From: Bradyrhizobium manausense
GTDB taxonomy: Bacteria > Pseudomonadota > Alphaproteobacteria > Rhizobiales > Xanthobacteraceae
DNA: 64,000 bases
Direction: 5' to 3'
Assembly: GCF_018130615.1 (NCBI RefSeq)
Contig: NZ_JAFCKB010000007.1
Coordinates: 124,001-188,000 of the forward strand
A program made the translations under genes and the position numbers. The notes beneath the pieces are model-generated. The model was not told where the DNA came from. It did no database searches and saw nothing but the letters and a program-made list of their open reading frames with translations. This document shows positions 1 to 8,136 of the stretch, piece by piece (position 1 is the first letter of the stretch; each line of letters begins with the position of its first letter).

Positions 1-661
1 GGAAGCCGAGGATCAGCGAGCCGGCGAGGCCGAACAGCGAGCTGGAAAACGAAATGCCCATGCCGCCGAGCGGGGCGGCCAGCCCCTCCTTCAGCGTGTC
101 GAACAGGGCGCCGGCATCGCCGCCGACCTTGAGGCCGTCGATCACCTTGCCGACCGAGCCGACCGTCTCGATCAGGCCCCAGAATGTGCCGAGCAGGCCG
201 AGGAAGACGAGCAGGCCGGTCATGTAGCGGGAGATGTCGCGGGCCTCGTCCAGGCGGGTCGCGATCGAATCGAGCAGGTGCCGCATCGTGGTCTGGGTGA
301 TGGACATCCGCCCGGTGCGCTCACCGCCCAGGATCATCGCCATCGGCGCCAGGAGCTTCGGGTGCCGGGCCGGCGCCAGGCCGGGATCGGCGATGCGGAA
401 ATTGTTGACCCAGGACACCTCGGGATAGAGCCGGATGACCTGGCGGAAGGCCAGCACGATGCCGATGAACAGCACGGCCCCGATCAGGGCGTTCAGCCCG
501 GGATTGGCGAAGAAGGCCTGGATGATCTGCTTGTAGAGCACCACGCCCACCAGCGTGCACAGCACCAGGAAGACCAGCATCCGGACCAGGAAGACGCTTG
601 GCGAGGATAGTTTTGTGTACTCGATATCGAGGGAGGAGCGGGGCGAGGCGCCTGACGGCAT
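1..661 (-). CDS. Partial MotA/TolQ/ExbB-family membrane protein (C-terminus beyond window)
   Basis: An open frame runs leftward off the window edge, so only about 220 N-terminal residues are visible. I read four hydrophobic stretches: two near the N-terminus (the first contains FLVLCTLVGVVLY), then a pair separated by a polar segment. The later pair contains GLLVFLGLLGTFWGLIETV and LGGMGISFSSSLFGLAGSL, the spacing and composition of the MotA/TolQ/ExbB proton-channel domain. Such proteins form ion-driven motors with a MotB/ExbD/OmpA-like partner, which would lie outside the window to the left. The start is set at the ATG giving MPSGASPRSS; an in-frame ATG four codons upstream (position 673) is an alternative. 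It is divergent from the DUF1295 gene. Family call is fairly secure; the specific role (flagellar, Tol or Exb) is not determinable. Confidence 0.8.
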   Translation of the reverse strand, partial: MPSGASPRSSLDIEYTKLSSPSVFLVRMLVFLVLCTLVGVVLYKQIIQAFFANPGLNALIGAVLFIGIVLAFRQVIRLYPEVSWVNNFRIADPGLAPARHPKLLAPMAMILGGERTGRMSITQTTMRHLLDSIATRLDEARDISRYMTGLLVFLGLLGTFWGLIETVGSVGKVIDGLKVGGDAGALFDTLKEGLAAPLGGMGISFSSSLFGLAGSLILGF

Positions 662-843
662 GGCCGGTATCATCCATTACGACTGCTTGCTTGCCTCCGC
701 ACTATGGCACAGCGCTCGCCCAAAAAAAGCGCCGGATGTGCGGATTTCGGGAAGGGTGGGGAACCCGAAGCTGAAACCGGGCTTTGATAGAGACGTATTT
801 TGCAAAACTTCGGCATTCCACAGGCTTAAGTCGGATTTTTTGC

Positions 844-1653
844 ATGGCGATGTTTCTCGGAGGACTGACGGCCATCGCGCTCTCGCTCGCGGTCCTGATG
901 GCCTTCGCCTGGGTCGTGCAGCAGCGCACCGGCAATTCCGGCTGGGTCGATACGATCTGGACCTTTGCGGTCGGCCTGGTCGGAGTGGGCAGTGCATTGT
1001 GGCCCATCGCGGGGGACGGTCCCAACGCCCGGCAATGGCTGGTCGCCGGCCTCGTGGCGGTCTGGTCGCTCCGGCTGGGCACCCATATCGCGATCCGCAC
1101 CGCTGGGATCACCGACGATCCCCGCTATGCCGCCTTCGCCGCGGAGTGGGGGCTCAACGCCCCGCGGCGGATGTTCATCTTCCTGCAGAACCAGGCGCTC
1201 GGCTCGGTGCCGCTGGTGTTTTCCATTTTCGTCGCGGCGCATGTCCCTATGCCGGCGTTGCGGAGTCAGGACGTCCTCGGAGCTGTGATCCTGCTGATTG
1301 GGATCGCCGGCGAAGCGCTGGCGGATGCGCAGTTGCGCCGGTTCCGGCACGATCCCGCCAACCACGGCAAGGTCTGCGATGCCGGGCTGTGGCGCTGGTC
1401 GCGCCATCCCAATTACTTCTTCGAATGGCTCGGCTGGCTCGCCTATCCCGTGATCGGCCTTGCCGACGGATATGCGTGGGGCTGGGCCAGCCTGCTCGGG
1501 CCCGCCTTCATGTACTGGATACTGGTCCACGTCACCGGCATCCCACCCCTGGAAGCGCAGATGCTGCGATCGCGCGGCGAGCGCTACCGCGCCTATCAAT
1601 CCAGAACCAGCATGTTCTTTCCCCTGCCACCGAGAGAGGGAATGGCCGCATGA
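844..1653 (+). CDS. DUF1295 family membrane protein (steroid 5-alpha-reductase-like fold)
   Basis: The 269-residue protein is strongly hydrophobic with about six to seven membrane segments. It carries the C-terminal signature of DUF1295/ICMT-like proteins: a RHPNYFFEWLGW stretch near residue 185 and a GPAFMYWILVHVTGIPPLE segment followed by RGERYRAYQ. Family members are integral-membrane reductase or methyltransferase relatives whose substrates are mostly unknown. The ATG at 844 (MAMFLGGLTA) was preferred over one 60 bases upstream because the extra residues are polar and not family-like. Its stop overlaps the start of the next gene in an ATGA junction, so the two are translationally coupled; pairing with a cyclopropane-synthase-like methyltransferase suggests a shared role in lipid modification. 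That role is inference. Confidence 0.85.
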   Translation: MAMFLGGLTAIALSLAVLMAFAWVVQQRTGNSGWVDTIWTFAVGLVGVGSALWPIAGDGPNARQWLVAGLVAVWSLRLGTHIAIRTAGITDDPRYAAFAAEWGLNAPRRMFIFLQNQALGSVPLVFSIFVAAHVPMPALRSQDVLGAVILLIGIAGEALADAQLRRFRHDPANHGKVCDAGLWRWSRHPNYFFEWLGWLAYPVIGLADGYAWGWASLLGPAFMYWILVHVTGIPPLEAQMLRSRGERYRAYQSRTSMFFPLPPREGMAA

Positions 1654-2681
1654 GCGTCGTGTCCACGATCATTGGGACTGCCGAACGCGTGCCGCTGCCG
1701 GATCTCGTGGTCCGCGCCGCCATCCAGCGCCTTTGCTCGCGCACCGCAACGCGCCTGTCGGCGCACGGGGCGGGTGACGATGCCGCCTTTGCCGGACGGA
1801 TGATGCTGCGGTCGATCGCCGAGCACGCGGACGCCGCCAACACCCAGCACTACGAGGTGCCGTCGAGCTTCTTCGCGCAGGTGCTGGGCCCGAACCGCAA
1901 ATACTCTTCCTGCTTCTACAAGACCGATGCGACGACGCTGCAGGAAGCCGAGGAGGAAGCGCTGCGTCAGACCGTCGAGCACGCCGGTCTCGCCGACGGG
2001 CAGACCATCCTCGAGCTCGGCTGCGGCTGGGGGGCGCTGGCGCTGTGGATGGCGCGGCAATTTCCGCATGCGAAGGTGACGGCGGTGTCGAACTCGCAGT
2101 CGCAGCGCGCCCATATCGAGGGGATGGCCCAGAGCCGCGGTCTGCTCAACTTGCGCGTCGTCACTGCCGACATGAACGTGTTTGCGGCGGAGGGCCAGTT
2201 CGACCGCATCGTCTCGATCGAGATGTTCGAGCACATGATGAACTGGCGTAAGCTGATGACGCGCGTGCGCTCATGGCTCGCCCCCGAGGGGCGTTTCTTC
2301 ATGCACATATTCACCCATCGGGTCGGCTCCTACGTGTTCGACCACGCCAATCGTGAAGACTGGATCGCGCAGCATTTCTTCACCGGCGGTGTGATGCCGA
2401 GCCATCAGCTCATTCGCCAATATACCGACATCTTCGCGATCGAGAAGGAATGGCGCTGGAGCGGCACGCACTATCAGCGCACCGCCAACGACTGGCTCGC
2501 CAATTTCGACGCGCATCGCGACACGATCGAAGCCTCTCTGCGCAACGTCTATGGTGAGGACACGGCGTTGTGGATGCGTCGCTGGCGCTGGTTCTTTCTC
2601 GCCACCGCCGGCTTGTTTAGCTATGCCGATGGGACGGAGCGGGGCGTCAGCCACTACCGGATGAAGGCGGCAGACCTTTGA
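1650..2681 (+). CDS. Cyclopropane-fatty-acyl-phospholipid synthase-like SAM methyltransferase
   Basis: The 343-residue protein has the SAM-binding glycine motif LELGCGWG at residues 121-128, a following acidic VVTADMNVF region, and the cyclopropane-synthase-type tail with RWRWFFLATAGLF and a GVSHYRM ending. E. coli Cfa is about 380 residues with a larger N-terminal lipid-binding part; this protein is shorter, so it belongs to the broader family and its substrate (unsaturated acyl chain or other lipid) is uncertain. It is coupled to the upstream DUF1295 gene by a 4-base overlap. The last ~100 bases recur in diverged form at 2915-3010 downstream, a notable duplication. Expected location is cytoplasmic at the inner membrane face. 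Confidence 0.88.
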   Translation: MSVVSTIIGTAERVPLPDLVVRAAIQRLCSRTATRLSAHGAGDDAAFAGRMMLRSIAEHADAANTQHYEVPSSFFAQVLGPNRKYSSCFYKTDATTLQEAEEEALRQTVEHAGLADGQTILELGCGWGALALWMARQFPHAKVTAVSNSQSQRAHIEGMAQSRGLLNLRVVTADMNVFAAEGQFDRIVSIEMFEHMMNWRKLMTRVRSWLAPEGRFFMHIFTHRVGSYVFDHANREDWIAQHFFTGGVMPSHQLIRQYTDIFAIEKEWRWSGTHYQRTANDWLANFDAHRDTIEASLRNVYGEDTALWMRRWRWFFLATAGLFSYADGTERGVSHYRMKAADL

Positions 2682-2683
2682 GC

Positions 2684-2908
2684 CTAAGCAGCCTTGCGGG
2701 TTCGCGGCTTCGCCGATCTGCGCGGCTTGCCGGACTTTCTGGATAAGGGGCGCGCAGTCAGACCTAAGCCAAGCGCGCGCAACACCCCCAGCATGGTTGA
2801 GAACTCCGGATTTCCGGTCTCGCCGAGGGCCTTGTACAGCCCTTCGCGGCTCAGCCCGGTCGATCTTGCTATCTCGCTCATGCCGCGGGCACGCGCAACC
2901 GTATTCAC
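2684..2908 (-). pseudogene. Truncated HigA-type (addiction-module) antitoxin fragment
   Basis: The 74-residue reading frame starting at a GTG matches the C-terminal two-thirds of the XRE-like 'addiction module antidote' family: ARARGMSEIARSTGLSREG, then LYKALGETGNPEFSTMLGVL and RALGLGL, a helix-turn-helix. Full-length members are about 95-105 residues with an N-terminal stretch before the ARARGM motif. Here that stretch is missing, and upstream of the GTG the sequence becomes the reversed copy of the methyltransferase tail. The C-terminus is a basic, Ala/Arg/Lys-rich extension. No HigB-type toxin frame is visible nearby. It lies convergent to, and 2 bases from, the methyltransferase stop. Most likely a non-functional remnant, but expression as a short DNA-binding protein cannot be excluded. 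Confidence 0.7.
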
Positions 2909-2914
2909 AGAGTC

Positions 2915-3029
2915 GATGCGGCGCTGGCGTTGGTTTCTTCTCGCAGCCTCAGGCCTGTTCGGTTACGCCGACGGAACGGGTGGCGTCAGCCACTATCGGA
3001 TGAAGGCGGCGGGGCGGGGCGCGTCGTGA
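2915..3029 (+). pseudogene. Diverged duplicate of the cyclopropane-synthase gene 3' end
   Basis: The frame encodes MRRWRWFLLAASGLFGYADG followed by GGVSHYRMKAA, which parallels the last ~33 residues of the methyltransferase ending at 2681. At the nucleotide level bases 2915-3010 align with 2573-2671 at about 80 percent by eye, with a 3-base deletion. The rest of a methyltransferase gene is absent: upstream is the reversed antitoxin fragment. The divergence suggests an old duplicate or a decayed paralogue whose body was replaced, not a recent target-site duplication. The reading continues a few codons past the match to a TGA. Confidence 0.75.
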
Positions 3030-3703
3030 TGATTTCCGCGCCGTAGTCCGATCCTACCTAAGTATGGTCACTTCATACCTGCGCGCGATAGTCCGGCCAG
3101 GTCCTTGGTGTTACCGATACATCCAGAGTGAAAGGCAACGGAACCGGCCAGCGAGCCGGCAGTTGCGGGACAAGGCCGGCGGCGTAGTGCCCACCGGCCT
3201 TTCTCCCTGCTCTGCCACTCAACTGATGTTGGCCGTCACAGCTGGTGCAGCGAGTACGCCATGAGAAACATCGCCGATCTCCTCGTGTGGCTCTGGCAGG
3301 GAAGTCAGCCCGCGTCCAACACTCAGGTTGCGGCCATGCCTGACAACCAAGATCGATCCAGCATGGCTGATTTTGTCAGGATCCTGCAGGCTTACGATAA
3401 GGCCCAGTAGCTTGTCGCAAGCTCCATCCTCGCAATGACATTGAGCTGAGAGGCACGCGCAGAGGCTGCGGCATTGCGATGTTCTGTCGCAGCGCGGCGC
3501 GGTGGAACCTGACTCACAATCTGGTGAGTCCCAAAAATCAGCCTGAACTCAGCGCGATAGCGCGTGTGACATTGAGCCGCCCGCGCGATGCGTTGCGTCG
3601 CAGTACGCCCATTCTATTTTGATCGCATCAGCCGCGCAGGAAGTCCAAGACGGGCGTTGCGCGAGGCGTGATCAGTTTCAACAATTTTGGGGCACCCCAC
3701 TTC
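3030..3703. other. Intergenic stretch of ~670 bases with no confident gene
   Basis: Between the duplicated gene tail and the efflux adaptor the DNA has lower GC than its surroundings and weak coding character. One 49-codon frame (3261-3410) is listed separately. A longer frame at 3064-3264 has no family resemblance and no ribosome site. Bases 3411-3667 hold no convincing gene, no TetR-like regulator for the downstream pump, and no clear terminator. The promoter of the efflux operon should lie in the last ~150 bases, but I cannot point to a firm -35/-10 pair. Confidence 0.5.
3261..3410 (+). CDS. Possible 49-residue small protein
   Basis: An ATG-to-TAG frame encodes MRNIADLLVWLWQGSQPASN through to a C-terminus ending ILQAYDKAQ. 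The first 14 residues would form a short amphipathic or hydrophobic helix. No Shine-Dalgarno sequence is evident before the ATG, and I recognise no family. It sits inside a gene-poor stretch that may be decaying sequence, so it may be chance. Listed only because the codons favour G or C at third positions and the frame is intact. Confidence 0.25.
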   Translation: MRNIADLLVWLWQGSQPASNTQVAAMPDNQDRSSMADFVRILQAYDKAQ

Positions 3704-4897
3704 ATGTCAGGACTTCGAGCGCGATCGGCATGCGTTGCAATGATGCTCGCGGCCCTTGCGCCGCTGCTAGCTGCTTGCGACGAATCTTCATCGGCCATTT
3801 CGGCTGCCCAGCCCATCGAACCCGACGTCAGCATCGTCACAGTCAAGCCGCAGCTGCGCGCCGTGGTGCGCGAGCTGCCGGGCCGGATCTCGCCGACGCG
3901 CGTCGCCGAAGTGCGCCCTCGCGTCTCCGGCATCGTGGTCGAGCGCCTGTTTCGCCAGGGCAGCGAGGTGAAGGCGGGCGATCCGCTCTATCGCATCGAT
4001 CCGCGCCCGTTCGAGGTCGAGGTGATGGCCAATGAAGCCGCGCTTGCCAAGGCTGACGCGGCCTTGATGCAGGCGCAGCAGCAGGCGCGCCGTATCGCGA
4101 CGCTGACCAGCCAGCGCGCCGCGCCCGAAGCCGAGAACGAAAAGACCATCGCCGCCGAGCTGCAAGCCAGGGCCGAGGTCGAAGGCCGCAAGGCGGAGCT
4201 CGCGCGGGCAAAGCTCAATCTCGACTACGCGACCGTGCGCGCGCCGATCGACGGCGTAGTCGGCGCCGCACTCGTCAGCGAAGGCGCGCTCGTCGTGCAG
4301 AACGAGACCAATCTCGCCACCGTGCAGCAGCTCGATCCGATTTATGCCGACTTCACCCAGTCGGTGACCGAGCTCAATCAGCTGCGCCGCGCTTTTGAAA
4401 GCGGCGATCTCGATCGCATCGAGGCCGATGCCGTCAAGGTGCGCCTCGTGCTCGACGACAACACCCTCTATGCGCTCGATGGCAAGCTGCTGTTCTCCGA
4501 CGCCAAGGTCGACGCCCATACCGGCCAGGTGACGCTGCGCGGCGAGTTCCGCAATCCCAAGCGCGAGCTGCTGCCGGGCATGTATGTGCGTGTCCGTCTC
4601 GACCAGGGTCTGGACTCCGATGCGATCGCGGTGCCGCAGCAGGCGGTCCAGCGCAATGGCGGCGGCGGCAGCGAGGTGTTCGTCGTCAAGGACGACAACC
4701 GCATCGCGGTGCAGCCGATCCGGACCGGCTCCGTGCAGGACGGCATCTGGTTCGTCACCGACGGCCTGAAGGCCGGCGACAAGGTCGTGGTCGAGGGCTT
4801 CCAGAAGTTCGCGGCCGGCGACAAGGTCAAGCCGCAATCCTGGTCCGAGGCCGAGGCGAGCGCGGATAACCGGCACGCTCTCAAGGTCGCGCGGTAA
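3704..4897 (+). CDS. RND efflux periplasmic adaptor subunit (membrane fusion lipoprotein)
   Basis: The 397-residue protein begins with a lipoprotein signal whose lipobox ends LLAAC, with Cys25 as the predicted lipidated residue. It then shows the AcrA/MexA order: a barrel-sandwich half (GRISPTRVAEVRPRVSG), an alpha-hairpin rich in Ala and Gln (residues ~95-165), the returning lipoyl half (LDYATVRAPIDGVVG), and a beta-barrel with LLPGMYVRVRLDQG and a VPQQAVQ segment. It bridges the inner-membrane pump encoded 6 bases downstream to an outer-membrane channel. The ATG at 3704 was chosen because it places the signal peptide at the N-terminus; a GTG 36 bases upstream is in frame but adds polar residues. 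No outer-membrane factor or regulator gene is adjacent. Confidence 0.93.
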   Translation: MSGLRARSACVAMMLAALAPLLAACDESSSAISAAQPIEPDVSIVTVKPQLRAVVRELPGRISPTRVAEVRPRVSGIVVERLFRQGSEVKAGDPLYRIDPRPFEVEVMANEAALAKADAALMQAQQQARRIATLTSQRAAPEAENEKTIAAELQARAEVEGRKAELARAKLNLDYATVRAPIDGVVGAALVSEGALVVQNETNLATVQQLDPIYADFTQSVTELNQLRRAFESGDLDRIEADAVKVRLVLDDNTLYALDGKLLFSDAKVDAHTGQVTLRGEFRNPKRELLPGMYVRVRLDQGLDSDAIAVPQQAVQRNGGGGSEVFVVKDDNRIAVQPIRTGSVQDGIWFVTDGLKAGDKVVVEGFQKFAAGDKVKPQSWSEAEASADNRHALKVAR

Positions 4898-4903
4898 CGC
4901 ATC

Positions 4904-7900
4904 ATGGCGAGCTTCTTCATCGACAGGCCGATCTTCGCCTGGGTCGTCGCGCTGTTCATCTGTCTGATCGGCGCGATCTCGGTCCCGCTGTTGCCGATCG
5001 CGCAATATCCGATCATCGCGCCGCCCTCGATCTCGATCTCGACGAGCTATCCGGGCGCGTCGCCGGAAAACCTCTACAACAGCGTCACCCGCCTGATCGA
5101 GGAGGAACTCAACGGCGCCTCCGGCATCCTCAATTTCGAATCGACCAGCGACTCGCTCGGCCAGGTCGAGATCATCGCCAATTTCCAGCCGGGCACCGAC
5201 ACCAGCGCGGCCTCGGTCGAGGTGCAGAACCGCATCAAGCGCGTCGAGGCGCGCCTGCCGCGCGCGGTGATCCAGCAGGGCATCTTGATCGAGGAAGCCT
5301 CGAGCGCGGTGCTGCAGATCATCACGCTGAACTCGACCGACGGCAGCCTCGACGAGGTCGGTCTCGGCGACTTCATGATCCGCAACGTCCTCGGCGAAAT
5401 CCGCCGCATTCCCGGCGTCGGCCGCGCCACGCTTTATTCGACCGAACGCAGCCTTCGCGTCTGGGTCGATCCGGCCAAGCTGGTCGGCTACGGGCTCACG
5501 GCGGACGACGTCAACAAGGCGATCGCTGCGCAGAACGCGCAGGTCGCTTCGGGCAGCATCGGCGCAGAGCCGTCGACCGACAACCAGCGCACCTCCGCGC
5601 TGGTGCTGGTCAAGGGCCAGCTTTCGTCGCCGGATGAATTCGGCGCCATCATCCTGCGCGCCAATGCCGATGGTTCAACGGTGCGGCTGCGCGATGTCGC
5701 GCGCGTCGAGGTCGGCGGCCTCAGCTACCAGTTCAACACCCGCCTGAACGGCAAGCCGACGGCCGGTCTCTCCGTGCTGATGTCGCCGACCGGCAACGCG
5801 CTGGCGACCGCGAGCGCGGTCGAGGAGAAGATGAAGGAGCTGTCGCGCTTCTTCCCGGCCAACATCTCCTACGAGATCCCCTACAACATCACGCCGGTGG
5901 TCGAGGCCTCGATCAAGAAGGTGCTGACGACGCTGTTCGAGGCCGTGGTGCTGGTGTTCGTGGTGATGTTCTTATTTCTCCAGAACATCCGCTACACCAT
6001 CATCCCGACCATCGTGGTGCCGGTAGCGCTCTTGGGCGCCTGTACCACGCTGTTGCTCGCAGGGTACTCCATCAACATGCTCTCGATGTTCGGCATGGTG
6101 CTCGCGGTCGGCATCCTCGTCGATGACGCCATCGTCGTGGTCGAGAACGTCGAGCGCATCATGGCCGAGGAAGGTCTGCCGCCGAAGGAGGCGACGCGCA
6201 AGGCGATGTCGCAAATCACCGGCGCCATCATCGGCATTACGCTGGTGCTGATGGCGGTATTTGTGCCGATGGCGTTCTTCCCGGGTTCGGTCGGCATCAT
6301 CTACCGCCAGTTCTCGGTGACCATGGTCGCGGCGATCGGCTTCTCCGCCTTTCTCGCGCTGTCGCTGACGCCGGCGCTGTGCGCGACCTTGCTCAAGCCC
6401 GTCACGGCCGGTCATGGTCACGCAAAGAGGGGCGTATTCGGCTGGTTCAACCGCATGCTCGAAGGCGGCAAGGAGGGCTATTCCCGCACCGTCGGCTTCT
6501 CGCTCAAGCGCACCGGCCGCCTGATGATGATCTATGCTGCGCTGCTGGTCGGGTTGTCCTGGGCCTTCGTCAGTCTGCCCGGCGGCTTCCTGCCGGTCGA
6601 CGACCAGGGCTTTGTCACCACCGACGTGCAGACGCCGTCGGATTCGTCCTACGGCCGCACCGAGGCCGTGATCGAGAAGGTCGAGAAATACCTGGCGGAG
6701 CGGCCGGGGGTCGACGACGTCACCTTCCTCACCGGCTTCAGCTTCTCCGGCCAGGGCATGAACACGGCGCAGGCCTTCATCACCTTGAAGGACTGGTCGG
6801 AGCGCGGACCGAAGGAATCCGCTGCCGCGATCGTTGCCGACATCAACCGCGATCTGTCGTCGTCGATCCGCGACGCCAAGATCTCGGCGCTGCAGCCGCC
6901 GCCGATCGACAATCTCGGCAATTCCTCGGGCTTCTCGTTCCGTCTCCAGGATCGCGGACAGAAAGGCTATCCGGCCCTGATGCGCGCCGCCGACCAGCTG
7001 ATCGCGGAGGCCAATGCGAGCCCGGTGCTGCAGAAGGTCTATGTCGAAGGTCTGCCCGAAGCCGGCGTGGTCAATCTCATGATCGACCGCGAGAAGGCCG
7101 GCGCCTTCGGCGTCACCTTCGAGGACATCAACAACACGATCTCGACCAATCTCGGCTCGAACTACATCAACGACTTCCCGAACCGCGGCCGCATGCAGCG
7201 CGTCGTGGTGCAGGCCGATAGCCGCGACCGCATGAAGACCGAGGACATCCTCAACTACAACGTCAAGAACAGCCGCGGCCAGCTGGTGCCGTTCTCCTCC
7301 TTCGCGACCGTCGAATGGTCGCGCGGCCCGACGCAGATCGCCGGCTTCAACTACTACCCGGCGGTGCGCATCTCGGGCGAAGCCAAGCCCGGCTTCACCT
7401 CGGGCGATGCGATCGCCGAGATGGAGAAGCTCGCCGGCAAGCTGCCGCGCGGCTTCGGCTACGAATGGACGGGACAGTCGCTCCAGGAGAAATTGTCCGG
7501 CTCGCAGGCGCCGTTCCTGCTGGCGCTGTCCGTGTTCGTGGTGTTCCTGTGTCTCGCCGCACTCTATGAGAGCTGGACCATTCCGCTCGCGGTGCTCTTG
7601 ACGGTGCCGCTCGGCATCGTCGGCGCGGTGGTGGCGGCGATGCTGCGCGGCCTGCCCAATGACGTCTATTTCACCGTCGGCCTGATCACCATCATTGGCC
7701 TCGCGGCGAAGGACGCGATCCTGATCATCGAGTTCGCCAAGGATTTGCGCAAGGAAGGCAAGCCCCTGGTCGAGGCCACGATCGAGGCCTGTCGCCTGCG
7801 CTTCCGCCCGATCCTGATGACCGGCCTTGCCTTCATCTGCGGCGTGCTGCCGATGGCGATTGCCCACGGCGCCGGTGGCGCCAGCCAGCAATCGCTCGGC

Positions 7901-8053
7901 ACCGTCGTTATGGGCGGCATGATCGCGGTCGTGATCCTGGCGCTGTTGATGGTGCCGGTGTTCTTCGTCTCCGTGCAGCGCGTGCTGGCGGGAGACAGGG
8001 AGCCGAGGGCGAAAGCCGAGGCGTATGGGCCGCCAGCGCCGGTGAAGCCGTAG
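4904..8053 (+). CDS. RND multidrug efflux pump, HAE1 family (AcrB/MexB-like)
   Basis: At 1049 residues it has the normal length of HAE1 pumps. Visible hallmarks are the N-terminal FIDRPIFAWVVALFICLIG helix, the porter-domain start PIAQYPIIAPPSISIS, the proton-relay motif GILVDDAIVVVENVERI in the fourth helix, and the second-half ALYESWTIPLAVLLTVPLG and GLAAKDAILIIEFAKDL motifs. It functions as an inner-membrane homotrimer exchanging protons for drug-like substrates. It forms an operon with the adaptor 6 bases upstream. Substrate range cannot be predicted. A GC-rich hairpin follows the stop within 35-65 bases and may end or stabilise the transcript. Confidence 0.95.
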   Translation: MASFFIDRPIFAWVVALFICLIGAISVPLLPIAQYPIIAPPSISISTSYPGASPENLYNSVTRLIEEELNGASGILNFESTSDSLGQVEIIANFQPGTDTSAASVEVQNRIKRVEARLPRAVIQQGILIEEASSAVLQIITLNSTDGSLDEVGLGDFMIRNVLGEIRRIPGVGRATLYSTERSLRVWVDPAKLVGYGLTADDVNKAIAAQNAQVASGSIGAEPSTDNQRTSALVLVKGQLSSPDEFGAIILRANADGSTVRLRDVARVEVGGLSYQFNTRLNGKPTAGLSVLMSPTGNALATASAVEEKMKELSRFFPANISYEIPYNITPVVEASIKKVLTTLFEAVVLVFVVMFLFLQNIRYTIIPTIVVPVALLGACTTLLLAGYSINMLSMFGMVLAVGILVDDAIVVVENVERIMAEEGLPPKEATRKAMSQITGAIIGITLVLMAVFVPMAFFPGSVGIIYRQFSVTMVAAIGFSAFLALSLTPALCATLLKPVTAGHGHAKRGVFGWFNRMLEGGKEGYSRTVGFSLKRTGRLMMIYAALLVGLSWAFVSLPGGFLPVDDQGFVTTDVQTPSDSSYGRTEAVIEKVEKYLAERPGVDDVTFLTGFSFSGQGMNTAQAFITLKDWSERGPKESAAAIVADINRDLSSSIRDAKISALQPPPIDNLGNSSGFSFRLQDRGQKGYPALMRAADQLIAEANASPVLQKVYVEGLPEAGVVNLMIDREKAGAFGVTFEDINNTISTNLGSNYINDFPNRGRMQRVVVQADSRDRMKTEDILNYNVKNSRGQLVPFSSFATVEWSRGPTQIAGFNYYPAVRISGEAKPGFTSGDAIAEMEKLAGKLPRGFGYEWTGQSLQEKLSGSQAPFLLALSVFVVFLCLAALYESWTIPLAVLLTVPLGIVGAVVAAMLRGLPNDVYFTVGLITIIGLAAKDAILIIEFAKDLRKEGKPLVEATIEACRLRFRPILMTGLAFICGVLPMAIAHGAGGASQQSLGTVVMGGMIAVVILALLMVPVFFVSVQRVLAGDREPRAKAEAYGPPAPVKP

Positions 8054-8086
8054 CCAGCAGGCTGGTAAGGAGCGCACGCTGTCTCA

Positions 8087-8116
8087 CCCCCTCGCCCCGC
8101 AAGCGGGGCGAGGGGG
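8087..8116. repeat. Palindromic GC-rich hairpin (REP-like) between convergent genes
   Basis: Bases 8087-8100 and 8103-8116 form a perfect 14-bp inverted repeat with only AA between the arms. It lies between the convergent stops of the efflux pump and the inositol-phosphatase gene. There is no T-run, so it is not a classical rho-independent terminator. The arm core (CTCGCCCCGC) recurs in the larger elements at 11973-12115 and, in variant form, 18761-18889 and 40758-40782, which marks it as one copy of a dispersed repeat family. Confidence 0.8.
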
Positions 8117-8136
8117 CGCACCGTCGATGCGTCGCG

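Noticed and set aside
3064-3264. A 66-residue frame downstream of the duplicated gene tail
   Set aside because: No ribosome site, no family resemblance and poor codon character; likely chance.
5972-8077. A 701-residue open frame antisense to the RND pump
   Set aside because: It is a by-product of high-GC codon use on the true strand; composition is His/Arg/Asp-rich with no family pattern, and the sense protein is a complete, well-known pump.
8087-8116. Rho-independent terminator for the RND operon
   Set aside because: The hairpin is strong but lacks a T-run on either strand and matches a dispersed repeat family, so it was listed as a repeat.
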